From: Cheiracanthium punctorium
Taxonomy: Eukaryota; Arthropoda; Arachnida; Araneae; Cheiracanthiidae
Assembly: GCA_038373885.1 (NCBI GenBank)
Contig: JAWZYV010006201.1
Coordinates: 62,001 to 126,000, forward strand
DNA: 64,000 nt
Reading direction: 5' to 3'
The translations under genes were made by a program, and so were the position numbers. Under the pieces are notes generated by a model. The model was not told the DNA's origin and made no database searches. It worked only from the letters and a program-made list of their open reading frames with translations. Below are positions 53,772 through 64,000 of the stretch, piece after piece. Each line of letters opens with the position of its first letter. Position 1 is the stretch's first letter.

Positions 53772-54389
53772 GTTTTGAATAAAGTCTGTTATCGGGATAT
53801 TCGCTTATCCGGGACGAAGCATCCCGACCATCCCGGTTAATCGAGATTCTACTTCATTATATTACTATTCTAGAAAAAATAGAGTAGCAAACATTGGGAT
53901 GTCGTATTCATAGCAAAAACCCCTTGGTTGCAATTAAAAAATAATAAAATAAATAAATAAAAATAAAATAAATATTAGGCTTAGTGCAGGTTTGTCAATG
54001 TTCTCATTAAACGTCTCAAATACTGTCGGAGATTATGTCTTTTCTGTATATTAGAGCGTATTAAACTGTAAACAAATATTTAATTTCTTAATTACTAGTT
54101 AATTTAAGCAATGAAAATTTACTTTGATTTCTGTAAAGCAGTTTGAACTTTTTCCTTCCCTTGTGTTGCCATTTATGAGACAAAATATTTATGGGGGGGC
54201 TCAAGGAGGCGCAGGGCCGCCCTAGGGCGTCTGCGGTGCGCTGGGTCACTTTCGTCGTAATCAGGGATCTCAGCAATGATTTCGTTTGGCAGATTGTTGA
54301 AGCTTGCGTAAAAGTTTGAGACGAGGTGGCTGAGGTGCTTTCTCATAGTCGGGATATTTAAGTCTCTGCGGATTACTATATTCGACACT

Positions 54390-54480
54390 AGCTGCGTGCC
54401 CGTTCTTCGCACGGTAGGAAACGAAAATTTTCCTTACATGTGTAATTCCAATTAATTCCAGTGATGTGAATCTAAAATAA
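54390..54480 (-). mobile_element. Helitron-like 3' end, second copy
   Basis: ctagctgcgtgcccgttctt starts at about 54391, followed by cgcac and the gaaacgaaaattttcctta block, and repeats the left border at 52511. Read on the minus strand it gives a hairpin plus CTAG terminus. Only this end is recognisable. Confidence 0.5.
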
Positions 54481-56067
54481 AAGCAAAATTATTTGACTCT
54501 TGATGTAAAGTTTGCGTCATGAGTATTAACCTGGCATCATTGCTATATAATGACTCAAAAAACTACGTCAGTGTCATTCGCGATCAGAAAAGTGAAAAGC
54601 TTAGCGGTTTGCAGAGAACTCCCGACTTTCAAAATGTGTTATTTCTACATCATACTGTAGTTCTACATCATACTGTTCAAGCTGTAGCATTAAATACCCC
54701 AGACACTACATGAAATGGACAACCGTTTGTTTTAAAATAGCTGCGCACCCGCTCTTCATACGAGAAGTAGCGAATATTTTACTAAAATCATATCTGCATG
54801 AGACAAAACAGATTTTTTGAAGGAAGGGAAAACATGATAATATAAACGAAAAGAGAAATAGTTTTTAAAAAAATTGCTTGCATTTCTTTCCGTCCGATAT
54901 TAATATATGAGAATAAAAAATGTCATTTTAATCTCTTTAAAATAGGCCAACAATACGGATTTAACCGCCCCTAGAAAGTTGTTACCAGGGTGGGCGCCCC
55001 CCCCCCCCCCTACGCACGCCGCAACGTGCGGGAAAGTTTGAGGATAATATCGGTACAAGGATATTTCAACCAAGGACATTCAACCATATTTCAACCTACT
55101 CAGACTAAGCATCAATGCGAATGCAAGTTGCTCTACTTCTAATCTCTCTCTGATATACCCGAAACCCGATTATCACAGGGGCAAGCGGGGGCGGTAGTCC
55201 GGTGCCCCTGAAGAAAAAGGGGGCCCATATATATCCCGATTATCTAAATTATAAATTCATATGTACTGAAATAGTAATTGTGGGGAAAAAAACTGAATTT
55301 CCTCTATAATATAGGTATTACCTAATTGTCTATCACTAGATCAAGTTAGAGATATTTCTTTGGGGTGATAAATACGATTTGATTAAAGTACAAAAACTAC
55401 AGTTAACTGAAATGCAATTTTCGAGTACAACAGCGGTCAAAACTGGGTTAAAATGCTTAAAAAAGGGGGGGGGGTTCAGTAAAGGGGCTTAATGCGTAAA
55501 AAAGGGGATAGTAAGGGGGGCCCCAAACTTAATGCCCCGGGCCCCGTCTAAAAGTGGTCAGATTTGAGCATACCGTACCGCCTTTCCTATTTACTTATTA
55601 TTTTTCTTTCAACTCTTCTCTGTTTTCTTTTTTTTCCGCCTCTTTCTTTATCCTCTCCATTGTGTGTTTTGTATATCTCTCGTCTGTTCTAATTTTAAAT
55701 GTTACGTGTTTGTGCGTATTGTAGAGTGCTGATAGTATACCAGGACCGAAAACGAAGGAGACGCAAGTTAAACGGTAGAGGCTTCAGGCAAATTGTCGCT
55801 TTTCAGATCGTATTTATGCGAGACGGAAAAAAATGCGAGAATTCTCGCGAGAAATCTCGCGCGAGACAAGACTCTGTCTCGTCTCGCGTCTCGTCCCTCA
55901 AAATATTTTCTTTCTCGTCTCGCGTCTCGTCTCGCAAAAAAATGCCTGTCTCGTCTCGCGAGACAATGCGAGAACGCGAGACAATGCGAGAATTCTCGCG
56001 TCTCGCGTCCATCCCTAATCCAGACACCATTAAGACTCAAAGATGATTGCAACTTCGATATATGTAT

Positions 56068-56650
56068 TAGAGATGAGTTCGGGTTCATATTTTGAAGCCT
56101 GAGCCTGCCCGAGGCCGAGGACTTTTAATCCGAGCCCGCCCAAGCCCGAGCAATATTATTTAAGTCGGAGCACGAACCCGAAAGTTCAGATAAAGATAAA
56201 TTCAATTCAATTCATTGATAGAATCCCATAAATTTTGCCGTTTGCGCAAATTAGACAAATTTAGGGCCCGTTCGATAATTCACCGGCTGGTTATGCACCG
56301 GTGCTACCGGTATCGAACGCGCCCCTAGTTGCAAACTTTTAATGTACTCTCTAATTCTGTATATCTATGTTTATCAGTTTATCAAATGATGTCCGATCTC
56401 ATGACTAGCTAAGCAATATAAGCCGTTGTTCTGAAATACTCGAAGAGCTTCACGCACCTTCTAGGCGCCCGTACTGTTTTTTTTTTTAATAAGTAAATAA
56501 GTACGTTTATTTTCCCCATGAATCACTTTTTAAAATCTGTTTCAAGGAGTATGTTCAACAAAGGAGGAATTTTTCACAATCCCGAGCCCGAAATCAATCA
56601 TGAATTACAAAGCCTGGGCTCGGGCTCGGGCTGAGCCCGTCTCATCTCTA
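56068..56650. mobile_element. hAT-like MITE (TAGAGATGAG ends, CCCGAGCC subterminal repeats)
   Basis: The ends TAGAGATGAG and CTCATCTCTA are inverted. Flanks are atatgtat (56060-56067) and atctgtat (56651-56658), an 8-bp duplication with one mismatch. Subterminal arrays of GAGCCCG/CGGGCTC occur on both sides (56095-56180 and 56578-56640). A degenerate piece of the same family may lie at 34845-34905. Confidence 0.82.
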
Positions 56651-58588
56651 ATCTGTATATATACTATTTTAACACAAAAATCAATATCCAAATCATCCCA
56701 AATCCGCGAACTCAAAGGAAAAAGAACAAATCTATTATTGCATCCTGCATCTGCTACTGCACGATCATTTAAAGCCATTAAATTCAAAAAAGTTCAATCA
56801 TCAATTCATTGGAGCTAATCTAATTCTTAAAACCCATCGCTCAGCACATAGCATTCGAATAGCATCGGTAACACGAGTACTCGCGATTAATCGTGAATAC
56901 TACTCGAATAGTGAAACGAGTATATCGAGTAATCGAGTATATCGAGTATAACGAGTAGTGAATACTATCGAGTGAACCGAGTAAAACGAGTAGTGAATAC
57001 TATCGAGTGAACCGAGAGAAACGAGTAGTGATTACTACTCGAATAGGAGAACGAGTATATCGAGTAATCGAGTATATCGAGTAGTGAATACTATCGAGTG
57101 AAACGAGTACTCGCGATTAATCGTGAATACTACTCGAATAGTGAAATCCCGAATATTCACTGTTCGATTACTCGATTATTGGCAATAATCGAAATCGATT
57201 AATCGATTATGGAAATCATTCGAATGGCACATCACTAGCATACCCCCCAACAGACGTAGGAACAATCGGTCACTATAAAGTTTGGAGGATCGTGGCTTTG
57301 GCAGGTAACAGGTGGCAAAGGTGTATAAAATTGCCGAAAATTTCGTCATTTCATAAAGCTTCATTTTTTTATATGTTCTTCTTTGCAGTACTAGAAATCT
57401 CTTTATCCCTTGCCAGACACTTTTCCATCGTGGCAAACCCCCGCCAGACAATCTTAAAGTCATGGAAAACTGTTGTGTTCGTAAACTCCCGCGACGAAGT
57501 ACGTCAAGCTGTCACAAAATGCCAAGCACATTTTATACTGCTACTTCTGAACTTTCTTACGCGCGAACTTTCTTGCAGCGCGCTCGTAATAGAATTACGT
57601 TTTTCAAGACTTTGAGGTTGTCTAGCGGGGGTTTGCCACGATGGAAAAGTGTGTGGCAAGGAATAAAGTGATTTCTAGTATACTGCGAAGAAGAACATAT
57701 AAAAAAAATTAAGCTTTATGAAATGACGAAATTTTCGGGAATTTTATACACCTTTGCCACCTGTTACCTAACAAAGCCACGGTCATCCAAACTTTATAGT
57801 GGCCGATTGTTCGTACCTCTGTTGGGGGGTATGCGCAGAGAAAGTTTCAGCTTTTATACTATGACGAAGGTCTGGCGGTCGCTGGCTCTTGCTCTATTAG
57901 ACTAGTAGTTCTGCTAGTTTTTTAAGAGAGCAAGCTACTCCGACCTGAACACCAGAATGCACACAATCAATACCCAAGTTTTTCATCTGCTCGCAGTCAG
58001 CAGAGTCTCTGAGCATAAGGTTTATTTTAAATCGGCGTCGATTGAAGGGATGGGTGGACTAGGTCATACAGAGAATGGGAAGTCGAGAAGAGACCGTAAT
58101 TCTGACATAATATACACAATGGTTATAATTCCTCTATAACTTCCCAGCATTTTGTAGCTCAATCGAACAAACCGATTGCCACCAAATCTGCTCTATGTAC
58201 GGTACACGAGATACTCTCAAGGAAGTTTTTTAATAAATTTAGTTCAAAAAATGTCCACTCAATGGCTCTTTACATGGCGAATTCAGCTCGAAAGATGACC
58301 CAAATCTGTTGGTAAATACCGAAAAATTATTGAAGAATTTGAAATTGCATGTGCATTTGAAATAGCCATTTTCTTTCGTTAAATTTGTCGTTTTTTTTTC
58401 ATCTGAAACGTTCTGGTGAGGATTTTTTGAACTTTTTTTTTTCTTCCCGAAATTCTTGGACCAAATAACAAATTTGGTTACAATCCGTCCACCTGTTTTA
58501 AGTTCAGAACCTTTTTACTGGGGAATTTTAACTATACCTACCTTGTATGTTGCACAAAGTGGTTTGATCTATAGCTTTAAACGCTTAA

Positions 58589-59106
58589 CCCTTTAACGCG
58601 CAGTGTTCCCGTTCTGGGAACACCAAACTCTGACGTTTAGACTGTTGCCAGTCACGAAGAATAGATTTGATTTCTATAAAAATAGTTGCGGATGACATAG
58701 CTGCACGAGAATCCTTTACTTTTTAGCACGTCATTTCCCGTAAAAAAAAAAAAAAAAAAAAAAAAATGGTCACGATTATTTTTAACAGCACTGACATCTG
58801 CTGAGAAAGGGAAGAATGCGAGAACAGCTCGATAGATTGCCCAATGCTGAAAAAAGGGCAGCCGTTGCTATCGCTCGACTTAACTACCAGCAAGATGGCG
58901 GACGATCGAAACGATCATAGCGTGCCACAGATCTAGAGACCCTTTTTTGACGACAGCTGGCTGTGCAGCTATCGTCAAAAAAGGGTCTCTAGATCTGTGG
59001 CACGCGATGAACGTTTCGATCGTCCGCCATCTTGCTGATAGTTAAGTCGAGCGATAGCAACGGCTGCCCTTTTTTCAGCATTGGGAAAGGGTTGCGCCTC
59101 AAAGGG
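58589..59106 (+). mobile_element. piggyBac-like palindromic MITE, full length
   Basis: TTAA at 58585-58588 and 59107-59110. It starts CCCTTTAACGCGCAG and ends CGCCTCAAAGGG. The hairpin part (about 58845-59090) is nearly perfect around a centre at ctggctgtgcag. A 24-bp poly-A run replaces a shorter one at 58741. The least disrupted member with 34339-34839. Confidence 0.92.
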
Positions 59107-59361
59107 TTAATCAAAGCATGGATAAAAACCTAGCAGGAGGCAAGCAAAATGCCATATTAAAAGAACACTAGCTGTACTGAGCCAGAATGCAATGGGATTA
59201 TGGGAAAACTGCCCCACAGCCTCTTTTTTGTTAGAAACGGATCTTTTTGATAAATCCCACCGCCTACGCCTTTCGAAAAGAAATGGGAACATTGTGTTGC
59301 AGAATTAATGGAAGATACATTAAGTGGCATTTAGAGCTTTTTCTGTTGTTTTCAATTGCAG

Positions 59362-59446
59362 GAAAACAAGTTTGCCCAGCATCGCCGTTTCTTACGACTT
59401 TGTGAAAGAATGGTTGATCAAAACTTACTATCAGACGTAAATATAG
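59362..59446 (+). CDS. DNAI1: Axonemal dynein intermediate chain 1-like, coding exon 9
   Basis: ENKFAQHRRFLRLCERMVDQNLLSDVNI plus one base, between caattgcag and TAG|gtaagt; 85 bp, ending in phase 1. RLCERMVDQNLLSDV matches the family helix [20 protein letters not shown], just before the WD40 propeller. The intron before it is 13 kb and mostly nested transposons. The next exon should start in phase 1 beyond the window, or in the unresolved last kilobases; I found no convincing candidate. Confidence 0.87.
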
Positions 59447-61499
59447 GTAAGTCCGCCCATTTGAAGCGCCACTGTTTTCCAATGCTGAAAAAGTACAGCT
59501 GTTGCCATCGTTCTATTTAACTACCACTACCAGCAAAATAGCGGTCGATCGAGCCGCCCCTCGTGTTCCACGCGGGTTAAAGAACATTTTGACCCAGCTG
59601 GCTGTGCACCAGTGGCGGATTTTGCTCTTCAGAGGCCCGAGGCGCAATTCAATTGTGCCCGAGGCACAATTCAATTCAGGGCCCCCTCCTCCAAAAAAAA
59701 AAAAAAAAAAAAAAAACACCACTAACTGTAACTCCTTTACATTATTACTAATTATTTTAAAATGTTTTAATTCCTTTTATATCTAGTTTATGTCTACAAA
59801 CCAGGGCCTGACTTTTTTGTGCCCAGAGCACTTTTCAGATTTTGTGTCCTTTAGCTGGCTCAATTTTTGTGCCCCTGTATATCATGTTAAACTCAATTTT
59901 TTGGCTTATTTCTACATGTGTGCCCAGGGCACGTGCACCAAGTGTCCGTCCGCTAGTCAGGGCCTGCTACAAAAGGAGTATTAAAATTTTAAAATAATTT
60001 TTATGTTTATAGATTTGTTCATCTTAAAAAACATTTTTTATCTCAATAATTTTTGTACTACGTTTCACTTTTCATGATTAACACTAAATAAACATCAGCA
60101 TACCTCTAAGTATAACCCAGCAACTGCAGTTTCATATTGATTATTTTTCATTGTTACTTAATTACGTCGAATTACATTTTGTGGACCACTGGCAAATGTC
60201 TTGTTTCAATCATGAAAATTTTGACTACTTAACAGGTACTTTTGAAGGTCAGAACAAGGGAAACTTGTTCAGAAACATGAGTTTGACATCACAAAGTTCA
60301 GAAGAATTCTTTACTTGGATAAAATGAACCAAAAATTTAACATTCCTTCAAGAACATATATTTATAAATATTTAAATATATTCATAAATTTCCCGTTTGG
60401 AACTGCAAAACTAAGCAGTTTAATAGTAAAAGTAAACTTTCTGTTTAGTCTAATTTTTGTGTTTATTCAAAAACTGTCAATAAGTTTAGGACTATTAATA
60501 ATGAGTAATTATAGGTATGAATAATATATATACACACAAACACACACATTACTCCATATTTTAAATAGAATGAAAAAACTACAAGAGAAATAAAAAAAAG
60601 AATACTTTAAGTAGTTAAAGTACAAAAAATATTATTGACTTAAAAATAAATTCCACTTTATAATGGGTAAATTGGTATGCTCTAAGCTTCGGTCCTAGGT
60701 TTATTATTAATGTTTAGCATTTTCATCTGCGACTATAAAATGCATGCCGTATTTATAGTTTTCATAAATATTTTTTAGTTAAAAACAAAAAGTTAAATTA
60801 ATAATCATTTGTTTTTTTTAAAGTTTTTAATTAACTGTGTATGACATTCCAGTTCAAAATTTGTCTATGAATTTTAACCCACTGTCATCCGATCGAGCTG
60901 AAACTTTGCACGCATGTGAAATTTCGGTGACGCTAAGTATTGCTTTCTTTAATTTTTCAATACTTTTTTTTAAACTATCAAATATCTTCCCCCAATCCCC
61001 CCAAAAAAGAGTTATCGCGCATGTATCAGCTCATATCTTTTTAATTATTGGTCGGCAATTTTTTATCATTGCATACTCGGAAAGTTTCGATTCCAAAACA
61101 AGATAAAAGAGGTTATCCCTAGCTTAAATTTTTAATTTTTAGTGATTTTTCGAAAGAAGATAAATTATTGTTTCCAATTTCTTTTACATCGTGACAACCA
61201 ACAACAATTATATATTCTAGGTATATTTGAAAATTTCACTGAATACAGAGTGTCCTTTCCTGAATCATTTAAATGAAGAACGGCTGAAAAATATAAAATA
61301 TTTAATTTTTGACAAATTTTTCAATCTCAAGCTGTAGAATAAAGCGGTTCAGGCTTTTCTCTTTTAAAATGAGAAATATTCTTATCAGACTGTACACTTT
61401 TTGATTTGGGGGGGGGGACGGCAATCTATAAAGCAGGTGTATTTGAATGTCCTACTGCAATACCAGCTACTGAGCCGCAATCTGATTCAGTGCGGCCCA

Positions 61500-61725
61500 A
61501 CCAGTGGCTGAGCGCATAGCACTCTGAACTGGGAGACGGAAGGTGCCTGGTTCAAAACCAGGTCGCGTTCGCCAACCTAACCGTTAGGAATTTTCCGTGG
61601 TTTCCTCCAAAACTTAGCGTGAATAGGAGTTAGAATCCCTTAGAAAGACCCCCAAGGGGAGCACCCACACCCATCGGCATAGATCCCACTTGTAGATAAT
61701 TGGCCGTAATCCCCCAACCCAACCC
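61500..61725 (+). repeat. tRNA-derived SINE, subfamily 2
   Basis: Head: gtggctgagcgcatagcact (A-box-like) and gtgcctggttcaaaaccagg (B box GGTTCAAAACC). The body has gttaggaattttccgtggtt, aaacttagcgtgaatagg, gttagaatcccttagaaaga and a block before taattggccg. It differs from the 43274 copy mainly in the head; 11268-11458 is its reverse-strand relative. Confidence 0.85.
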
Positions 61726-61826
61726 AACTAATTGATTCCGGATAGGAAAAAGGCATAGGGACCCTCTGCACCTGTATTTTTTGAGATAAAATATAGTGAG
61801 CAAATTAAAACTATGCAAAAAAATAT

Positions 61827-62042
61827 AGGAATTTTTTTTGGAAATAATGGACAGTTGAGGGCTCTAAAATTCCAAGGAATGTTGCATGAAAATACCAGGA
61901 ACTTTATTCAACAGCTCAGGAAAGATCCACTGAATTGCATATTGTTCAGTAAAGTTCTTGGTATTTTCGTGCAACTTTCCTTGGAATTTAAGTCACCTCA
62001 GCTGCCTATTATTTTCAAGGAACACTACTGGAATTTTTTTTA
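61827..62042. mobile_element. Fully palindromic MITE
   Basis: The whole 216 bp folds on itself. aggaattttttttggaaata on the left is mirrored by the tttcaaggaacactactgg and aattttttt blocks on the right, and gaaaataccaggaactttat by aaagttcttggtattttcgt, around a centre near 61930. Its ORF of 76 codons is a by-product of the hairpin. Confidence 0.75.
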
Positions 62043-62655
62043 ATTATTTTTTTTTTTACAATTCTAGTCATTTTTAAGTAAACTGCCTGTTTTTTAAGGT
62101 CGTGAGACCACTATTTGGTTAAGTGACGGCTTGAACGTAACAGTAAAATTTTCAAAGGGAACTGTATACTTTATGTATAGTGTTTGTAAGTCTAACTTAT
62201 CCTTATTTCCAAGGAACGTTTTTGGATATTTTTACAGTGAAATACGGAATTAAAGCATCAATTACTTATAGATAAAAGTATTCGTATTAAAGTATTAGTT
62301 TAGATTATGGCCCAATGCTGTGAAGAGGAAAGGGAGTCATCAAAGAAAAGATTGTTCAAAAGCGCTTTCTACTCTAGAAGCAATCCTGAAACTATGAACA
62401 AAGTTTGTCTCTTGAACAGATATTTACATATAGTTTTTTTCTTTCTGAAAACCGAATTTGGAGGCCCCTTAGAAATATGAGGCCCGAGGCGCGTGCCTCA
62501 TGCGCCTATTGGGAAATCCGCCACTGCTGTGCACCATGTTTCTGCTTGTTAAATCGACCGATGGCAACTGCCGAACCTTTTCAGCACTGTATAGTCTATC
62601 CAGTTGTTCTTTTATATCAACGTATTTTCGTTTTCGTCATATTTAATTATTAACT

Positions 62656-64000
62656 GGAGTTGAAAATTTCAGATATACAAAATCAGAGGAAGTTCTTCAT
62701 AAAATCTTTCATATTTTACGAAGTTCTGTAAATATCAGAATTTGGTTTTGGAGGTGGCAAAGAAGAAAGATCAGTCTTTTCAACCATTTCTTTTCCTCAA
62801 TTTTACCCAAATTACATAAAGTGTAATTTGATCCGTAATGTAAGCAAAACTTTGGAAAAACTATTTTTTTTTTTGTTTGTTTGTTTTTCCACGCCTCCGC
62901 AGGAAAAAGGGGTGGTTAAAGGCTTTTTGTCAAATCATCACTTTTTATCAAAAGCGGAAGAAAAAATTAATCACGCGAACCTGCCACTTATGCGCAGGGC
63001 CTCCGAGAAAAATTTTATAAGGCGGGGCGAAAATCTTCCCGGCCCCTTTCGTAAAGTACAAAAGTTTCGAAAAAACAGGAGGGACGGAAGGAATTTTTTT
63101 TTTTTGTAAAACTGCTCTTTTTAATGATTCTCATATAAAATGATGAAACGACAGAGGGTGGGAGGGAAATTTTCCTGATATGTAATGGTACTTTTAAGTC
63201 ATGTTCGAAGGTTGAAAAAATGCTAATATTTAAATGGTAGAATTAGCATTTCTGCCATCTAAACCATTCTAGAATTATGTATTCAAAATTTAGTCTATTT
63301 TTTTTAAAAAAAGATTTTAATTACGGATCTATAAATGAAATTCGTAACACCTTCTGAAAAATTCACGACGCACTTCAGCTAAACACGGGCCCAGGGGCGG
63401 CGCCCCCCCCCCCTCTCGTAAGACCTGCTTATGCGCGATAACCAGTGGTACGTTCGAAAGTGAGATACTTTTGATTGGGTCCTTAAAGTGTCAGTTATTT
63501 CCTGAAATGACCACCCTACTTCAGAAACTAGACAGCAGAATTTCCTGAGATGCGATTTCTTTTCTAATTGATGTGGCCTCTTAAGTACTGATTTTTGTAA
63601 TTTACACCAATTAAACTAGCGATATAGAGGTTTCGAAGGAAATTATTTTCGAGATAAGCATGGAAAATACATCGAATTTTGATTGTAAATGTTGGAAAAT
63701 CCGAGATGTAGAGTGAGGACAATGAGCGATTTGTCCAGTTCTCCAGCTGAACGCGTAGTGACTAGTGAAGTGAGCGTGTTCAGCAGTGCTTGCTGCATTT
63801 AAATTCTAACCTAACCGACAAAGTCAGATAGGTATCTTTCAACTAGGAAAAATATAACAACCTGCTCATCAGCTAAATATGTAGTTAGATTATCTCAAAG
63901 TATTTGCTGTTTTTGATTTCTGGTTGTCTTTTTTTGTTCGTTTTTTTTAAGGCCTGATTTAATATGTTGAAATAAATGGTGATGGAAAGTGCGCTTAAAC
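62656..64000. other. Probable dynein intron 9 sequence, no exon recognised
   Basis: AT-rich with occasional GC-rich patches (about 62895-63090 and 63385-63420, the latter a C-run resembling a worn MITE end). A possible acceptor at 62671 followed by a short open stretch (IQNQRKFF) does not resemble the expected DNAI1 segment. Confidence 0.4.

Larger units (their letters stand above)
52118..56017. mobile_element. hAT-like element, 3.9 kb (TAGGGATGGACGCGAGAC ends)
   Basis: The ends TAGGGATGGACGCGAGAC and GTCTCGCGTCCATCCCTA are perfect inverted repeats with a perfect 8-bp duplication atccagac (52110-52117 and 56018-56025). Beyond the ends, about 170-200 bp on each side are arrays of TCTCG/CGAGA units (52130-52290 and 55820-56000). 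The centre holds Helitron-like ends and a 156-bp tandem array. ORFs over the subterminal arrays are Ser/Arg/Val simple repeats, not genes. Confidence 0.9.
48710..57237. mobile_element. hAT-like composite element, 8.5 kb (TAGTGATGGGC ends)
   Basis: The ends TAGTGATGGGCAT and GGCACATCACTA are inverted and flanked by a perfect 8-bp duplication gcataccc (48702-48709 and 57238-57245). Both subterminal zones (48730-49020 and 56850-57200) are arrays of short units based on CGAGTA/TACTCG and ATTAATCG. The interior is mostly later insertions, including hAT elements at 52118-56017 and 56068-56650. No transposase was recognised. Confidence 0.85.
48637..57899. mobile_element. Foldback element (about 270-bp arms) split by an 8.5-kb hAT insertion
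   Basis: The left arm is in two pieces: 48637-48709 (agagcaagagcc, cttcgtcatagtataaaagc) and 57246-about 57435. It is inverted at about 57612-57899, ending ggctcttgctctatta. Landmarks are ctataaagtttgga/tccaaactttatag, ggtaacaggtggcaaaggtg/cacctttgccacctgttacc and gtggcaaacccccgc/gcgggggtttgccac. Net size is about 730 bp. No clear target duplication was found. Confidence 0.82.
59610..62526. mobile_element. hAT-like element, 2.9 kb (CAGTGGCGGATTT ends)
   Basis: The ends CAGTGGCGGATTT and AAATCCGCCACTG are perfect inverted repeats; a perfect 8-bp duplication ctgtgcac lies on both sides (59602-59609 and 62527-62534). gaggcccgaggcgc occurs near both ends. The centre carries a SINE, a palindromic MITE and AT-rich DNA; no transposase was recognised. 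Confidence 0.92.
59472..62655. mobile_element. Older palindromic MITE split by a hAT element
   Basis: 59472-59609 and 62527-62655 are the two halves of one palindromic MITE related to the TTAA families: ccaatgctgaaaaagtacag, ttgccatcg, ttaactacca and cagctggctgtgcac on the left; gttaaatcgaccgatggcaa and cttttcagcactg on the right. Outer ends are too worn to delimit. Confidence 0.65.

Noticed and set aside
62671..62740. Candidate exon 10 of the dynein gene
   Set aside because: There is an acceptor-like ttcag, but the translation does not resemble the expected conserved segment and there is no convincing donor.

Overview
This is animal nuclear DNA: AT-rich, no operons, GT/AG exons far apart, long homopolymers and microsatellites, and dense layers of DNA transposons. 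The transposons (hAT, piggyBac-like TTAA elements, Tc1/mariner, pogo/Tigger, a THAP/P-type element, Helitron-like ends) and tRNA-derived SINEs with CAA-rich tails suggest an invertebrate, probably an arthropod and possibly a chelicerate. That placement is inference. An axonemal dynein gene means the animal makes motile cilia or flagella, at least in sperm.

Two host genes can be supported. The first is an unrecognised 777-residue protein in one open exon (14211-16544, +). It has a helix-rich N-terminal half, a Ser/Asn-rich tail with a near-perfect 74-residue tandem duplication, and two acidic-aromatic motifs (DDFIIV and C-terminal DDYVII) that look like Atg8/LC3-interacting motifs. The second is the 5' part of an outer-arm dynein intermediate chain gene of the DNAI1 type, + strand, with nine exons from 28327 to 59446. 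All junction phases agree and the assembled 258 residues read like the DNAI1 N-terminal region; the WD40 repeats would lie beyond 64000. A perfect RFX X-box (28204-28217) sits about 110 bp before the start codon, as expected for a ciliary gene. One exon (45564-45656) and its flanking introns exist as an inverted copy at about 10335-11170.

Nearly everything else is repeats. From 1 to 12000: hAT MITEs with CAGTGGCGTAGCCAG-type ends, 15-bp GGAAAAAACGCC minisatellites, copies of a palindromic TTAA-flanked MITE, and an approximately 2.6-kb hAT composite. From 12400 to 13840: a long inverted-repeat element next to the 777-aa gene. From 18550 to 24120: an old AT-rich repeat field carrying a three-layer nest (SINE, then hAT, then piggyBac-like MITE, each with its own target duplication). 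From 24901 to 27337: a hAT MITE split by a 2.17-kb P-type element with a damaged THAP-domain ORF. The dynein introns hold a Tc1/mariner element (31302-33360), an element with seven approximately 80-bp internal repeats (35494-36235), a Tigger-like element (42116-43255), an 8.5-kb hAT composite inside a foldback element (48637-57899), and another hAT (59610-62526) inside an older palindromic MITE.

No tRNA gene, rRNA, CRISPR array, virus or prokaryotic operon was seen.
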